From Alcaligenes faecalis (lineage in GTDB: Bacteria > Pseudomonadota > Gammaproteobacteria > Burkholderiales > Burkholderiaceae_B): DNA of 64,000 bases. Shown piece after piece: positions 27,098 through 36,351 of this stretch. Every line of letters starts with the position of its first letter. Positions within the stretch are counted from its first letter, which is position 1. The notes beneath the pieces were generated by a model. That model made no database searches. It was not told the origin of the DNA and worked only from the letters and a program-made list of their open reading frames with translations. Where the stretch lies: assembly GCF_005311025.1 (NCBI RefSeq), contig NZ_CP031747.1:372001-436000 (forward strand). The letters run 5' to 3'. Both the position numbers and the translations under genes were made by a program.

Positions 27098-28356
27098 GGC
27101 CGCCCAACCGACCACAAGAGGGGGCGGCATTGGCCTGGGGCCTGATCGCGCTGGCACTTCTGTCTGTCGCCTGGGGCGGCTACTTTCATGTGAACCAGAT
27201 TGCCGAGCAGCAAGGGCGTTTGTCCCTGGCGCTGGATGCGGCTGCCTATGGTGCGGCCACCGAGCAGGCACGTACCTTGAACTTGCTGGCTTATATCAAT
27301 CGGGCGCAGTTGGGGCATCAACTGGCTTTGGGTCATTTATTGACCTTGGCAACATGGGACAGGGCAGCGCAAACCCAGTCCGGGCAAGCGCGTAGGGCGA
27401 ATCCGCCTGTGCACTTGGTCGCCATGATGTTTGGTCCTGCACATGGACTGGCGTATACCCAGGCGCGATCGGCTGGAGACAATCAGCAGGCTTTGGAGCA
27501 GGCTTTCCAGGCCCATCAGCGTTTGATTCATGACGTGCTGGCGCAGGCCCAAGAGCAATTGGTAGAGGGGTTACCGCAACGGCGACAAACCATTATTCAG
27601 GCGACCTTGGATGGCAGTTTGTCGGATTGGCCGGCTCAAGCCATCCGCTGGCAGTTTGAGCAGGACGACTGGCCGCAGTTTCTGTTGCTACAGTCCGGAC
27701 AAGCCCAGTGGCAGTCGGGCTTGGCGCATCTGGTGTCTTTATACGGGTTTCTGGCCCCACGGGATTACGAGGCTCGCTCTTATCCCGGTGTCGATCGGCG
27801 TTGCCCTTTGTGGCAGCATCGTTTGCGTCGTGCTGGTCGTACCGAGTTTGACCGTTCGGGCCGCTGGCATTCCAACGATACGCAGTCCATGCATATGGTT
27901 CGCTCCAACCGTTGGATAGGCTGTTATTTCCGTGAATATGCCATGGCGTGGGCCTTGCAAACGCCAACTCATGCGTCCGGAATTGATGCGCCAGACGACT
28001 TTTCAGGGCAGAGCTTCTGGAAGTGGGCGCTGGAGCAGGGCAATAGCTCTTTGCTATCGGCTCAAGGCAATACAGTGGCGCAATCCTGGGCGCGGCGAGA
28101 TGCCAGACCCTGGAGTCAAAGGTCATGGGTAGACGGGTATGCCTTGGCTGATTCTGAAAAGAGCGCAGGCCCCGATCTGGTGCTGACATTACAGGCCCAA
28201 GGCCATTTGGGACAAACCGTTCATACACGGGCGGCGGCGCAATCATTTTTCTCCCTGCCACCGGATAGGGCAGATTCCGGTGTGGATGCCAAGCCCAGCC
28301 TGTTTTTGCCCTTTTGGCAGGCACGGCTGATGGATGCAGGAGGCCGCCAATTATGA
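27094..28356 (+). CDS. TadG-like pilus assembly protein
   Basis: The 420-residue protein has an N-terminal membrane helix (AALAWGLIALALLSVAWGGYF) followed by LSLALDAAAYGAATEQA, matching the Tad/TadG N-terminal domain in which an anchor precedes a DAAA(Y/L)AAA helix. The rest is presumably periplasmic and has no recognised domain. TadG proteins help anchor or initiate the pilus. The true start is ATG 27094; an open frame upstream overlaps the pilin and is not used. Confidence 0.75.
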   Translation: MRPPNRPQEGAALAWGLIALALLSVAWGGYFHVNQIAEQQGRLSLALDAAAYGAATEQARTLNLLAYINRAQLGHQLALGHLLTLATWDRAAQTQSGQARRANPPVHLVAMMFGPAHGLAYTQARSAGDNQQALEQAFQAHQRLIHDVLAQAQEQLVEGLPQRRQTIIQATLDGSLSDWPAQAIRWQFEQDDWPQFLLLQSGQAQWQSGLAHLVSLYGFLAPRDYEARSYPGVDRRCPLWQHRLRRAGRTEFDRSGRWHSNDTQSMHMVRSNRWIGCYFREYAMAWALQTPTHASGIDAPDDFSGQSFWKWALEQGNSSLLSAQGNTVAQSWARRDARPWSQRSWVDGYALADSEKSAGPDLVLTLQAQGHLGQTVHTRAAAQSFFSLPPDRADSGVDAKPSLFLPFWQARLMDAGGRQL

Positions 28357-28955
28357 ACACGCGACAAAAAGGGATCGCACTGGTCGAGGCCTGTTTGCTG
28401 GGTATGGTGTTGGGCCTGATGGTGATGGCGGGACGTTGGCTGATGCAGCAGCAGTATCGCTTGCAGCAAATGCAGCAGAGTACACACTTGAGCCTGTTCA
28501 CGCACGATGCCCATGGCAAGCCAGTTCCAGCAGCGAGCAGCCCCGTTCAAGAAGCAGTACCGACCCGTTTTTCGGAGTCGCCGATAGCGACAACCCAGCC
28601 CTTGCAATGGGAGCTTTTGAGCTTGCGCAGTGGATTCTGGACGGCACAGTCGCGTGTTTCCATTCCGTGGCCGCGTTGGCTGGCAACTCTGTCCATCAAA
28701 ACACAGTTGCAGCGCCAATCCCGGCTGTGGGCGGCTGCGGGGCAGGCTAACAGTACACAACAAACACGTCAGCGTTTGGAAAACAGTACGACTGCTTGGG
28801 GTGAGGCCATGGCCTCAAGCCGGCCCGCTGCCAGAGAAACGATACGGCAGGCAGGGCCTATGGACGCGGCCTGGGGGCGGACACGAGCCGATTTGGATTG
28901 GCTGAGCCGGTGGCAGGATTACGTGCCGGATCATGGATCCAAGGAGCGGCCATGA
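28353..28955 (+). CDS. Pseudopilin/TadE-like protein
   Basis: The 200-residue protein starts with a prepilin-like sequence QKG/IALVEACLLGMVLG, with Glu at position 5 after the presumed cleavage, and one hydrophobic helix. The remaining soluble part has no recognised domain. In Tad loci, TadE/TadF minor pseudopilins occupy this place. It overlaps its neighbours at both ends by ATGA-type junctions. Confidence 0.65.
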   Translation: MNTRQKGIALVEACLLGMVLGLMVMAGRWLMQQQYRLQQMQQSTHLSLFTHDAHGKPVPAASSPVQEAVPTRFSESPIATTQPLQWELLSLRSGFWTAQSRVSIPWPRWLATLSIKTQLQRQSRLWAAAGQANSTQQTRQRLENSTTAWGEAMASSRPAARETIRQAGPMDAAWGRTRADLDWLSRWQDYVPDHGSKERP

Positions 28956-29572
28956 GACAGCTGCTTGCCTTGCTCTTGCTGTTTTTCTTGATGTTCAGCC
29001 CTGTGCCGGCTAGAACGCAGCCCTTGCTCCTACCTTTGCAGGATTCCCAAGTTCAGTGGGATCAAGGGCAAATGGCACAGACCGATGTTGGACCTGTGTA
29101 TAGCTGGGGACTGAGCACAGACCTGGATGCGCAGACCTTGGCTTCTCGTTTGGAGCCATTCTGTGGAGCTCATTACGGCGCAATCAGATTGGAAGGGCAA
29201 TGGGTATTTCTGCGTGCCAAAGATGGCAGGAATTGCGTTTTGTGGTTGGAGGATTTACAGGCCTCGACCTTGTCGGGTTTGTTAAGTGTTTCCGAACACA
29301 GTCAGCCTGTTTCCCCCTCATCGGTTTGGTCAGCGCCACCCGTTGCTGGTGCCGTCCTGTGGCAACACGAACAGCCAGGGCAAGTGCAAAGTTGGCTGTT
29401 GAAGGCCGAGCCTGGGTGGCAAGCCGATTTGCGTCGCAAGGACTGGGGAGGCGAGGCGGGCGAGCGTTATTGGCGCAAAGGCCCGGCCGAGCTGGATGTC
29501 ATGGAGCTGGAGCATGAGCAGCAGCGCTACTTGCTCTTGATCTGCCGTGCCTGTGGAAAGGAGGCCTCATGA
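28952..29572 (+). CDS. Exported protein of the Tad locus, function unknown
   Basis: The 206-residue protein has a strong signal peptide (MRQLLALLLLFFLMFSPVPA, cleavage near ARTQP). The mature part is rich in Trp, Gln and Glu, with two Cys near the start (FCGAHYG, NCVLW) and a CRAC motif near the end. I do not recognise a family. Its place between the pseudopilin and CpaB suggests a periplasmic assembly factor. Confidence 0.7.
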   Translation: MRQLLALLLLFFLMFSPVPARTQPLLLPLQDSQVQWDQGQMAQTDVGPVYSWGLSTDLDAQTLASRLEPFCGAHYGAIRLEGQWVFLRAKDGRNCVLWLEDLQASTLSGLLSVSEHSQPVSPSSVWSAPPVAGAVLWQHEQPGQVQSWLLKAEPGWQADLRRKDWGGEAGERYWRKGPAELDVMELEHEQQRYLLLICRACGKEAS

Positions 29573-30450
29573 TTCGGGCGAAATTCTTGTGGCTATGCCG
29601 TCATCCCAGCGCAGGGTTTGGCCTGCTGGCCTTGGTGGCTGGTTTGATGGCAGCCGGGACCAGCAGCCGTTACTTGGACCGGCAGGAAGAGGCTCTGCGG
29701 CAAGCGGCGCATCGTGTGCAATTGGATAGGGTGGTAGCCGCCTCCAGTCTGACAGCGGGGACGGTGTTGCAGGCGGAGCATTTGGCCGCCCGCGCCTTTC
29801 CTGCCGAACTGGTGCCTAGTGACAGTTGGGATGTGGCGCAGTTTGAGAGTCTGCTGGGGCAAGTGCTCAGCCAGCCTTTGCGGGCAGGGGATTTGATCAG
29901 CAAGGCGCATGTGCAGGAGGTCAGCAGTCCATTTTCACAGCAATTGCTCTCTGGCAGGCGTGCCCTGACTGTGCCGGTGGATGCGATCAGTTCGGTGTCG
30001 GGGTTGATCCGGCCAGGAGATCTGATCGATATCTATGTCAGTTTTGATGATCGGCAGCGGCGGGTAACGGCCCCCTTGCTGCAGTCTGTTCTGGTTCTGG
30101 CGACCGGACAAAGATCGGGTGAAGGCTCGACCACGGCCAGATTGGATCAGGACGTCTACAACACCTTGACCCTGGATGTAGGCCCGGACGATGCCTTGAA
30201 GTTGCTGGCAGCCAGGCAACATGGTCGCATCAGTGCTTTGCTGCGCAATCCGGATGACCATACACCCCATCAGGCTGCCGTGCGGGGTGAGCTGGCTGAC
30301 ATTCTGGGTCTGGGGCCGGGTGCAAGGCCCAAACAGCCTGTACAAGTTTTGTACGGCAACAGACCGGCAGGGCAACTTGGCCAGACAGAAGTGGAGCGTC
30401 TGGGTTGGCTGGATATGCCGGACGGCCTTTCTGTGGGGCAGCAGCCATGA
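29569..30450 (+). CDS. cpaB: Flp pilus assembly protein CpaB/RcpC
   Basis: The 293-residue protein has an N-terminal membrane anchor, an SAF domain (VVAASSLTAGTVLQAEHLAARAFP ... PLRAGDLISK) and the RcpC/CpaB domain (RALTVPVDAISSVSGLIRPGDLIDIYVSF). CpaB lies in the periplasm and works with the secretin. It directly precedes the secretin gene with a stop-start overlap. Confidence 0.93.
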   Translation: MIRAKFLWLCRHPSAGFGLLALVAGLMAAGTSSRYLDRQEEALRQAAHRVQLDRVVAASSLTAGTVLQAEHLAARAFPAELVPSDSWDVAQFESLLGQVLSQPLRAGDLISKAHVQEVSSPFSQQLLSGRRALTVPVDAISSVSGLIRPGDLIDIYVSFDDRQRRVTAPLLQSVLVLATGQRSGEGSTTARLDQDVYNTLTLDVGPDDALKLLAARQHGRISALLRNPDDHTPHQAAVRGELADILGLGPGARPKQPVQVLYGNRPAGQLGQTEVERLGWLDMPDGLSVGQQP

Positions 30451-31817
30451 GCAAAAATCGCTATTGGTGTAGGCGGGCCGCTGTGAGTTTGCTGTCTGTT
30501 GCCCTGTGTAGTGCAACTTTGCAAAGCCAGGCCCAGGGCTTGGGGCTACAAGTCGGTGAGTTGATGGTTCTGCCTGACACGCAGGTGGAGCGGGTGGCGG
30601 TCGGCGACGGTGATATTGTTCACGCTGTCACCACGGAATCGGGCGAGTTGATTCTGTTTGCACGCAAGACGGGCAGCACGGTGGTACAAGTCTGGTCCCA
30701 TTCCGGGCAAAGCCAGTCCTACCAAATTGAGGTGTCGCCAGAAAATCATAGGCAAACCTTGGCGGAGCTACGAAGTTTGCTGGAACGCATTCCCGAGTTA
30801 CGCATCAGCGAACTGGGTGGCAAGCTGGTGTTGGAAGGAGAAGGTTTAAGTGATCAGGACAAGCAACGCATTCAGGCATTAAGTCAGGAGCATCCTCAAT
30901 TGCTGGATTTCACGCAGCAGGACGGTTGGGAACCGATGGTCTTGCTGGATGTGCAGGTAGTGGAGGTGCCGCGCAACAGTCTGCGAGAGCTGGGAGTGCG
31001 TTGGGATGGGAGCTCTCAGGGTGGTTTGAGTATGGGCGGTGCCTGGGATGCGTCTACTCATCAGTTTTTGGACAGGCCAGGTGAAGCTGTTTTGCCTTTG
31101 GCGTTTCCTGCCAAGCAGGGGGCAGCGTTCTTTGGTGTTGGCGCCTTGATGTCTGCTCGCGTTCAGGCCATGGCACAGGAAGGACATGCGGTTGTACTGG
31201 CGCAACCGCAGCTATTGGCACGCAGTGGTTCTCAAGCCGAGTTTCTGGCCGGGGGCGAGCTGCCTTACACCACCACGGACGACAAGGGAAACAGCAAGAC
31301 CAGCTTCAAGCCTTACGGTGTGTCGCTGCGCATTGTGCCGCGAGTCGAGCGTGGCGGGCTGGTGCGTTCGCAGATCGAGGTGGAGGTTAGCTCCGTTGAT
31401 GCCAGCCTGTCCCAACCCGCCGGGCCGTCTTTGAAAACCCGACGAGCTTCGACCGAGTTCAATGTCCGTTCAGGACAAACGCTGGTGCTGGCAGGGTTTA
31501 TCTCGCGTGAAGAGTCCCGGCATGTGGATCGTCTACCGGGATTGGCCAGTTTGCCAGTGCTGGGCGCCTTGTTTCGTTCCGAACGCTTTGCCCGACAGGA
31601 AACGGAACTGGCGGTATTTGTGACGCCGACTTTGGTGGCGGCACAGCATCCTGATTTGCTGGCTCGGCAGGCGAATGCTGCCCAGTGGTTGGATCAAAGC
31701 TTTCCTGATGCTCCGCGCTTGAATACACCTGTGCGTGCCATCCCCAAGGGAGCAGGGCGAGGCACCTGGTCGCAATGGGTAGAACCTGATAGTGAGGTAT
31801 TTCGTGTTGAACCTTGA
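30447..31817 (+). CDS. cpaC: Tad-type outer-membrane secretin CpaC/RcpA
   Basis: The 456-residue protein has a signal peptide, the pilus-formation N-terminal domain (GELMVLPDTQVERVAVGDGDIV) and a secretin domain that ends LPVLGALFRSERFARQETELAVFVTP, the hallmark C-terminal motif. It forms the outer-membrane channel for the pilus. The ATG at 30447 overlaps the cpaB stop. Confidence 0.94.
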   Translation: MSKNRYWCRRAAVSLLSVALCSATLQSQAQGLGLQVGELMVLPDTQVERVAVGDGDIVHAVTTESGELILFARKTGSTVVQVWSHSGQSQSYQIEVSPENHRQTLAELRSLLERIPELRISELGGKLVLEGEGLSDQDKQRIQALSQEHPQLLDFTQQDGWEPMVLLDVQVVEVPRNSLRELGVRWDGSSQGGLSMGGAWDASTHQFLDRPGEAVLPLAFPAKQGAAFFGVGALMSARVQAMAQEGHAVVLAQPQLLARSGSQAEFLAGGELPYTTTDDKGNSKTSFKPYGVSLRIVPRVERGGLVRSQIEVEVSSVDASLSQPAGPSLKTRRASTEFNVRSGQTLVLAGFISREESRHVDRLPGLASLPVLGALFRSERFARQETELAVFVTPTLVAAQHPDLLARQANAAQWLDQSFPDAPRLNTPVRAIPKGAGRGTWSQWVEPDSEVFRVEP

Positions 31818-33456
31818 GCTTGAGTCGGAGCTGGGGACGACGCGCCCCTGCACGGTCAGTTTGCCGGCCTTGATAGGGCGTGACCCGGCCTGTGATGTGG
31901 TTCTGCCGTCCTGGCGTATCGCGCGCCAGCATGCCAGTTTTCTGAAGCGGGCGGGGGCGGTGTACATCCAGGATCACGGCTCTTTGACGGGCGTACAGCT
32001 TAACGGCAAACGGGTTTATGACGATGGGCCTTTGCGCTTGGGCGATGTGCTGGTGCTGGGAGGGTTCAAGTTGCGGATTGCCGGTTTTGGGCAGAAGGTT
32101 CAGCCCAGAGTTGATATGGCCGTTTCGGACTTGGGAAACCCACCGGAAACCTCAATACCGCAGTCCTTTACGATGGAAGAACCGCGTCAGACACCACAAG
32201 GTGAGCAAGGTTTTTTCCCTCCTGGGCAAGCTGATCTTCCGGTATCCGATAGTGATCTGTTCAGACAGGAACAGCAACGCCTGCATCAAGCCTTGTTGAG
32301 TGCGTTGGAATTGGAGCGTCGAGACCTCTCCCGCGTCACAGACAAACAGTTGGAGCAGGAAGCCTTTGATTGCTTGGGTCGTTTGATCCAGGCCCAATGT
32401 GCTGTCCCCAAGCATGAGCAAGCCAGACTGCAAGCCAGTGTTTGTGCCGAAGCGGTGGGTTTGGGCCCTCTGGAGCCTTTACTGGCTGATGCCTCGGTCT
32501 CGGAAATTATGGTCAATCATTATGACCGGGTGTTTGTTGAGCAGGCGGGGCGGCTCCAGGCCCATCCTCTGGTGTTCAGCAGCGAGTCGGCCTTGCGTGC
32601 GATTATTGATCGCATCCTGGCTCCCTTGGGTAGACGGCTGGATATCAGCTCGCCCGCAGTGGATGGGCGCTTGGCCGATGGCTCGCGTTTTCATGCGGTA
32701 CTGTCGCCCATTGCGGTCAAGGGAACCTGCGTGACCATACGCAAGTTTCCCAAACGACGCCTCGGGCTGGAGGATCTGTTGCAGACGGGCAGTTTGTCGC
32801 CGGAGATGGCCGCATTCCTGCAACAGGCGGTGCAGCGACGCTGCAATATTCTGGTTTCGGGTGGAACCGGGACAGGCAAAACGACTTTGCTGAACGTGCT
32901 TAGCACCTGCATTGATTCAGGTGAACGAATCGTGACCCTGGAAGACGCGGCCGAGCTGCAGTTGCAGCACAGTAATTGGGTGGCTTTGGAGTCCCGACCC
33001 GCGAATGCAGAAGGTCAGGGGCAGGTCGATATACGGAGCCTGTTACGACAAGCCTTGCGAATGAGGCCAGACCGGATTGTGGTGGGGGAGTGCCGGGGCG
33101 CAGAAGCTTTCGATATGTTGTCGGCCATGAACACCGGCCACGAAGGCTCGATGGGGACCTTGCATGCGAATACGCCTCGCGATGCTTTGTCCCGCCTGGA
33201 AGGGATGGTGTTGATGGCAGGTCTGGATTTGCCTTTGCTGGTTGTGCGAGAGCATATCGCGCGGGCCTTGCACATTATTGTGCAATTGAGCCGCTTACCT
33301 GATGGCAAGCGTTTGGTGCACGAGATTGTGGAGGTGACCGGCATCGAGGCGCAGCGTATTCAACTGCAAACCTTGTACAGTTATCGCCCGGAGTTTGGCT
33401 TTGCTGCCAGTGGCTTGCGTTCCGAGCATGTTTCGCCTGCAGAGAGGCAAGCATGA
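31804..33456 (+). CDS. cpaF: FHA domain-CpaF/TadA fusion secretion ATPase
   Basis: The first 100 residues are a forkhead-associated domain (LIGRDPACDVVLPSWRIARQHASF, then GVQLNGKRV). After a Pro/Gln-rich linker comes a complete CpaF-type ATPase with Walker A (SGGTGTGKTTL), Walker B (RIVVGECRGAEA) and the His box (GTLHANTPRDA). It powers pilus extension. The FHA Ser that usually contacts the phosphothreonine (SRxH) is Ala here (ARQH). GTG at 31804 follows GAGG and is preferred; GTG at 31792 has no ribosome-binding site. Both overlap the end of cpaC. Confidence 0.93.
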   Translation: MLNLELESELGTTRPCTVSLPALIGRDPACDVVLPSWRIARQHASFLKRAGAVYIQDHGSLTGVQLNGKRVYDDGPLRLGDVLVLGGFKLRIAGFGQKVQPRVDMAVSDLGNPPETSIPQSFTMEEPRQTPQGEQGFFPPGQADLPVSDSDLFRQEQQRLHQALLSALELERRDLSRVTDKQLEQEAFDCLGRLIQAQCAVPKHEQARLQASVCAEAVGLGPLEPLLADASVSEIMVNHYDRVFVEQAGRLQAHPLVFSSESALRAIIDRILAPLGRRLDISSPAVDGRLADGSRFHAVLSPIAVKGTCVTIRKFPKRRLGLEDLLQTGSLSPEMAAFLQQAVQRRCNILVSGGTGTGKTTLLNVLSTCIDSGERIVTLEDAAELQLQHSNWVALESRPANAEGQGQVDIRSLLRQALRMRPDRIVVGECRGAEAFDMLSAMNTGHEGSMGTLHANTPRDALSRLEGMVLMAGLDLPLLVVREHIARALHIIVQLSRLPDGKRLVHEIVEVTGIEAQRIQLQTLYSYRPEFGFAASGLRSEHVSPAERQA

Positions 33457-34298
33457 GATTTCTCAGTATTTTGCTGATTGTCTTGGGTACCACTGCGTTG
33501 GCCTATGTATTGCTACGTTCAGGGCAGCGTCTTGCCAAGCGTTATAGGCAGCAACTGCTCAGGCAGTCCGAGCAGAGTTTGCAATCGCATTTTGTATTTG
33601 TGCGCAGTCAATATTTGGCTTTTGGGGCCTGGGCTTTATTGCCCCTGATCTTTTTGACGGCTTGGTGGCTGATGCAGTCGTTCTGGCTGGCAGCGATGGT
33701 AGCTCTGCTGGCTGCAGTCACGCCTTTACTGGTTCTGCGCTGGATGGGACAGCGGCGCTTGGCAAGCTTACGACGACAGTTGCCTGACTTTGTTCTGTCT
33801 TTGGCCTTGAGCCTGCAAGCAGGTTTGGCCTTGCAAGCGGCTTTGCAGCAGCTGTCTCAATCTTTGCCTGCGCCCTTGGGGCAAGAGCTGCGTTTGCTAT
33901 TGCGTCAGCAGCGCTTGGGGGTGAGTGCCAAGGACTCGTATCAAGACCTTCTGGATCGAGTGCCGGTGTCAGAACTGGCCATGTTGTTCAGTGCCTTGCA
34001 GATGGGCCAGAGCACGGGGGCGGGGCTAGGGGAACGCTTGAAGATACTGGCGCAAACCATTCGGGCGCGACTGACCATCGAGGACAAGATTGTTGCCTTG
34101 ACCGCGCAGGCGCGTTTGCAGGCGCGCATCATGTTCTGCTTGCCGGGTTTTGTGGCGGGAGCTTTGTACCTTCTGGATGCCACGGCATTTGAGCAGGCCT
34201 GGTTCAACACATTGGGTGTTTGGGTGGCGGGGGCGCTAGTGGCCATGCTGCTGATGGGGCTGTGGTGGATGCAAGTGATCCTGCGAGGGGAGGGGTGA
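33453..34298 (+). CDS. tadB: Tad pilus inner-membrane platform protein TadB
   Basis: The 281-residue protein has membrane helices at the N-terminus (about 1-20, 55-95) and C-terminus (about 230-275), with a GspF/T2SSF domain between them (LPDFVLSLALSLQAGLALQAALQQL ... LFSALQMGQSTGAGLGERLKIL). It pairs with TadC to form the platform on which the ATPase acts. It starts within the stop of the ATPase gene. Confidence 0.93.
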   Translation: MRFLSILLIVLGTTALAYVLLRSGQRLAKRYRQQLLRQSEQSLQSHFVFVRSQYLAFGAWALLPLIFLTAWWLMQSFWLAAMVALLAAVTPLLVLRWMGQRRLASLRRQLPDFVLSLALSLQAGLALQAALQQLSQSLPAPLGQELRLLLRQQRLGVSAKDSYQDLLDRVPVSELAMLFSALQMGQSTGAGLGERLKILAQTIRARLTIEDKIVALTAQARLQARIMFCLPGFVAGALYLLDATAFEQAWFNTLGVWVAGALVAMLLMGLWWMQVILRGEG

Positions 34299-34300
34299 TC

Positions 34301-35161
34301 ATGATCACACTGATCTGGATGCTCTCTGCCTTGAGTGCAGCCTTGTTCCTGATGGCATTCCTGTGGGCTTGGCGCGGTCGTTATCTGCTTTTGCTGCAAG
34401 GCGGCAGCAGTTTGGGGCAGGCGGCCTGGCAGGCTTGGGAAGCCCCGTTTTCCAGAGCTCTGAATCTCTGCCTGTCCTTGCCTTTTATGCATGAGTGGCC
34501 TGAGCGTTTGTGGGGTTCGTATGCCAAGGAAGTACGGGGGTTTTTAAGCAAACGTGTGGCCTTGACTGGATTGCTCACAAGTCTTGTCAGTGCTTTCTTG
34601 TTGACTCAGGGAGCCTCATTGATGGAGCTTGCAGGGCTGGCTGTGACTGGCTTCTTCCTGAGCGTACTGCAAGCTATCTCACGAGGAAGAAAACTGCAGC
34701 GTCAGCATCATTTCCGTTGCCGCCGGGACTTGCCATTTTTTCTGGATCTGCTGGTGCTGGCTGTCGAGTCCGGACTGGGCTTGCAGCAAGCCTGGGCGCG
34801 TGCAACGCAGGCCCTACCGCAAGGCAGTCTGCTGATCAGCTTGAACAAGGTACAGGGCGAGGTTCGGGCGGGACGACGTTTGCCGCAAGCCATGCGCAAT
34901 GTCGCTTTGAGTTTCAGGCAGGCAGAGCTGGAGGAATTGGCTTTGTCTTTGGAACTGGCACAGGACACGGGTTTGTCCTTGGCTTTGTTGCTACGCGCTC
35001 AAGCAGAAAAATTGCGTAGTCATTTGCACTTGGAAGCCGAGCAAAGAGCCCTCAAGCTGCCTGTTTATTTGCTGGCCCCTTTGGTCGTGTGCATTTTCCC
35101 TTGCACGTTTCTGGTGATTGCGATGAGCCTGCTAGGCCCTTGGCTGGCAGGGGGAGGCTAG
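34301..35161 (+). CDS. tadC: Tad pilus inner-membrane platform protein TadC
   Basis: The 286-residue protein has the second T2SSF domain of the locus (LPFFLDLLVLAVESGLGLQQAW ... ALSLELAQDTGLSLALLLRAQ) and helices at both ends. The ATG at 34301 follows a strong GAGGGG site and lies 2 bases after the tadB stop. Partner of TadB. Confidence 0.93.
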   Translation: MITLIWMLSALSAALFLMAFLWAWRGRYLLLLQGGSSLGQAAWQAWEAPFSRALNLCLSLPFMHEWPERLWGSYAKEVRGFLSKRVALTGLLTSLVSAFLLTQGASLMELAGLAVTGFFLSVLQAISRGRKLQRQHHFRCRRDLPFFLDLLVLAVESGLGLQQAWARATQALPQGSLLISLNKVQGEVRAGRRLPQAMRNVALSFRQAELEELALSLELAQDTGLSLALLLRAQAEKLRSHLHLEAEQRALKLPVYLLAPLVVCIFPCTFLVIAMSLLGPWLAGGG

Positions 35162-35165
35162 GGCG

Positions 35166-35564
35166 ATGTCTATCTCAGTACTGATCAAACAGCCGCTGCA
35201 ACAGGTGCCACAGCAGCCCTTGTATCTGTTCGACGCCAATACTTTCTGGGCCCGTTGGCGTGGCTGGAAGGCATTGCCACAGAACAAGAGTTTCGCAGTT
35301 GCGGTGTGGCTGCGGCCTTGTAGGGCGGTGCACCTATGGGGAATGCGGCAGGCTCTGGATATCTGCTTTCTGGATGAGGGTGATCAGCCCTTGAGGTTTT
35401 GTCCGGCTGTACCTGCGGGAGCGATACGTTGGCACAGAAAAGCCAGATCGGTACTGGAGGCGCCGGTCACTTCTCTGTCGGGGCCGGAGCAGTTTTCGCC
35501 CTGGGCCGCCGCCCTGCAGGAAATACGTCAAACAGGGGGCGGGGTATGGCTGGACCGGGCTTAG
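35166..35564 (+). CDS. DUF192-like protein at the end of the Tad locus
   Basis: The 132-residue protein contains the pattern CRAVHLWGMRQALDICFLD followed by ARSVLEAP, as in the DUF192 family, although it is degenerate. It lacks the signal peptide common in that family. It begins 4 bases after tadC, so it is probably the last gene of the operon. Function unknown. Its stop shares bases with the stop of the convergent gene. Confidence 0.75.
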   Translation: MSISVLIKQPLQQVPQQPLYLFDANTFWARWRGWKALPQNKSFAVAVWLRPCRAVHLWGMRQALDICFLDEGDQPLRFCPAVPAGAIRWHRKARSVLEAPVTSLSGPEQFSPWAAALQEIRQTGGGVWLDRA

Positions 35565-36337
35565 CCTTGTGCGGCGTCGCGCATCGGATCACCAAACACG
35601 CTGCGGTAAGCCGGGTAGAAGCTGGCGTACAGGATGGCAGCCATCGCCAGATTGATAGGTGTCAGCACCATGGTGGCCGTGCCTGGACTTAAACCCGCTC
35701 CCAGCAGCAATTCGCCCAGAGTCTGGATGGCGAAGAAGGCAGCCGCCCAGCATAGGCCGTACAGCAGGAAGGCGGCCTTGTTGCGCCAGCAAGCCACCAT
35801 GGAAAAGAACAGGGCTTGCTTGACCGGGATGGCATGCCAGCCTACCAGGGCGGGAGCGTGCCAGAACAGGGCGGACAGGCCCAGGTACAGCACGAAGAAC
35901 AAAATGATGGGCTTGCGAAAGGCCGCCATGACTTCCTGTGGAGTGGCATTGCTGTTGTCCATCAACTGGGACAGCTCATTCACAAAAGGGAAAGTCGCCA
36001 CAAAGCCGACGACCAGGCAGGCCAACAAGTAAATGATGCCCAGTTTGATCAGGCGGTTGCGTACCGGGGCGGGCTTCAAGGGCTCGGTCCACATGCCCAG
36101 GCGAATGACCTCGCCCTCATGAATGCGGCGACAGGCATTCTGAATGATAAAGGTCATGGTCGGGACCAGTACGATCAGTACCATCTGGCCGATGATGGGG
36201 AAAATATTGCTCAGATTGATCAGGATGGAGGTGATCAAGCTCCAGAAGAACAGAGCAGCCGGTTGCAGCTTGAACAAGCGCAATCCTTCCTGAATCCAGT
36301 ACCACCCGTAAAGAAAGGGGAGCTTGGCAGCTTGCAT
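35561..36337 (-). CDS. BPSS1780-family multi-pass membrane protein
   Basis: The 258-residue protein has about six hydrophobic helices (for example PAALFFWSLITSILINLSNIF and IYLLACLVVGFVATFPFV) and the ACRRIHEGE segment of the betaproteobacterial BPSS1780 family. Function unknown. It is encoded 14 bases downstream of thrB on the same strand and ends convergently against the Tad operon, with stop codons sharing bases. Confidence 0.85.
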   Translation of the reverse strand: MQAAKLPFLYGWYWIQEGLRLFKLQPAALFFWSLITSILINLSNIFPIIGQMVLIVLVPTMTFIIQNACRRIHEGEVIRLGMWTEPLKPAPVRNRLIKLGIIYLLACLVVGFVATFPFVNELSQLMDNSNATPQEVMAAFRKPIILFFVLYLGLSALFWHAPALVGWHAIPVKQALFFSMVACWRNKAAFLLYGLCWAAAFFAIQTLGELLLGAGLSPGTATMVLTPINLAMAAILYASFYPAYRSVFGDPMRDAAQG

Positions 36338-36351
36338 ATCAGTATCCGTGT

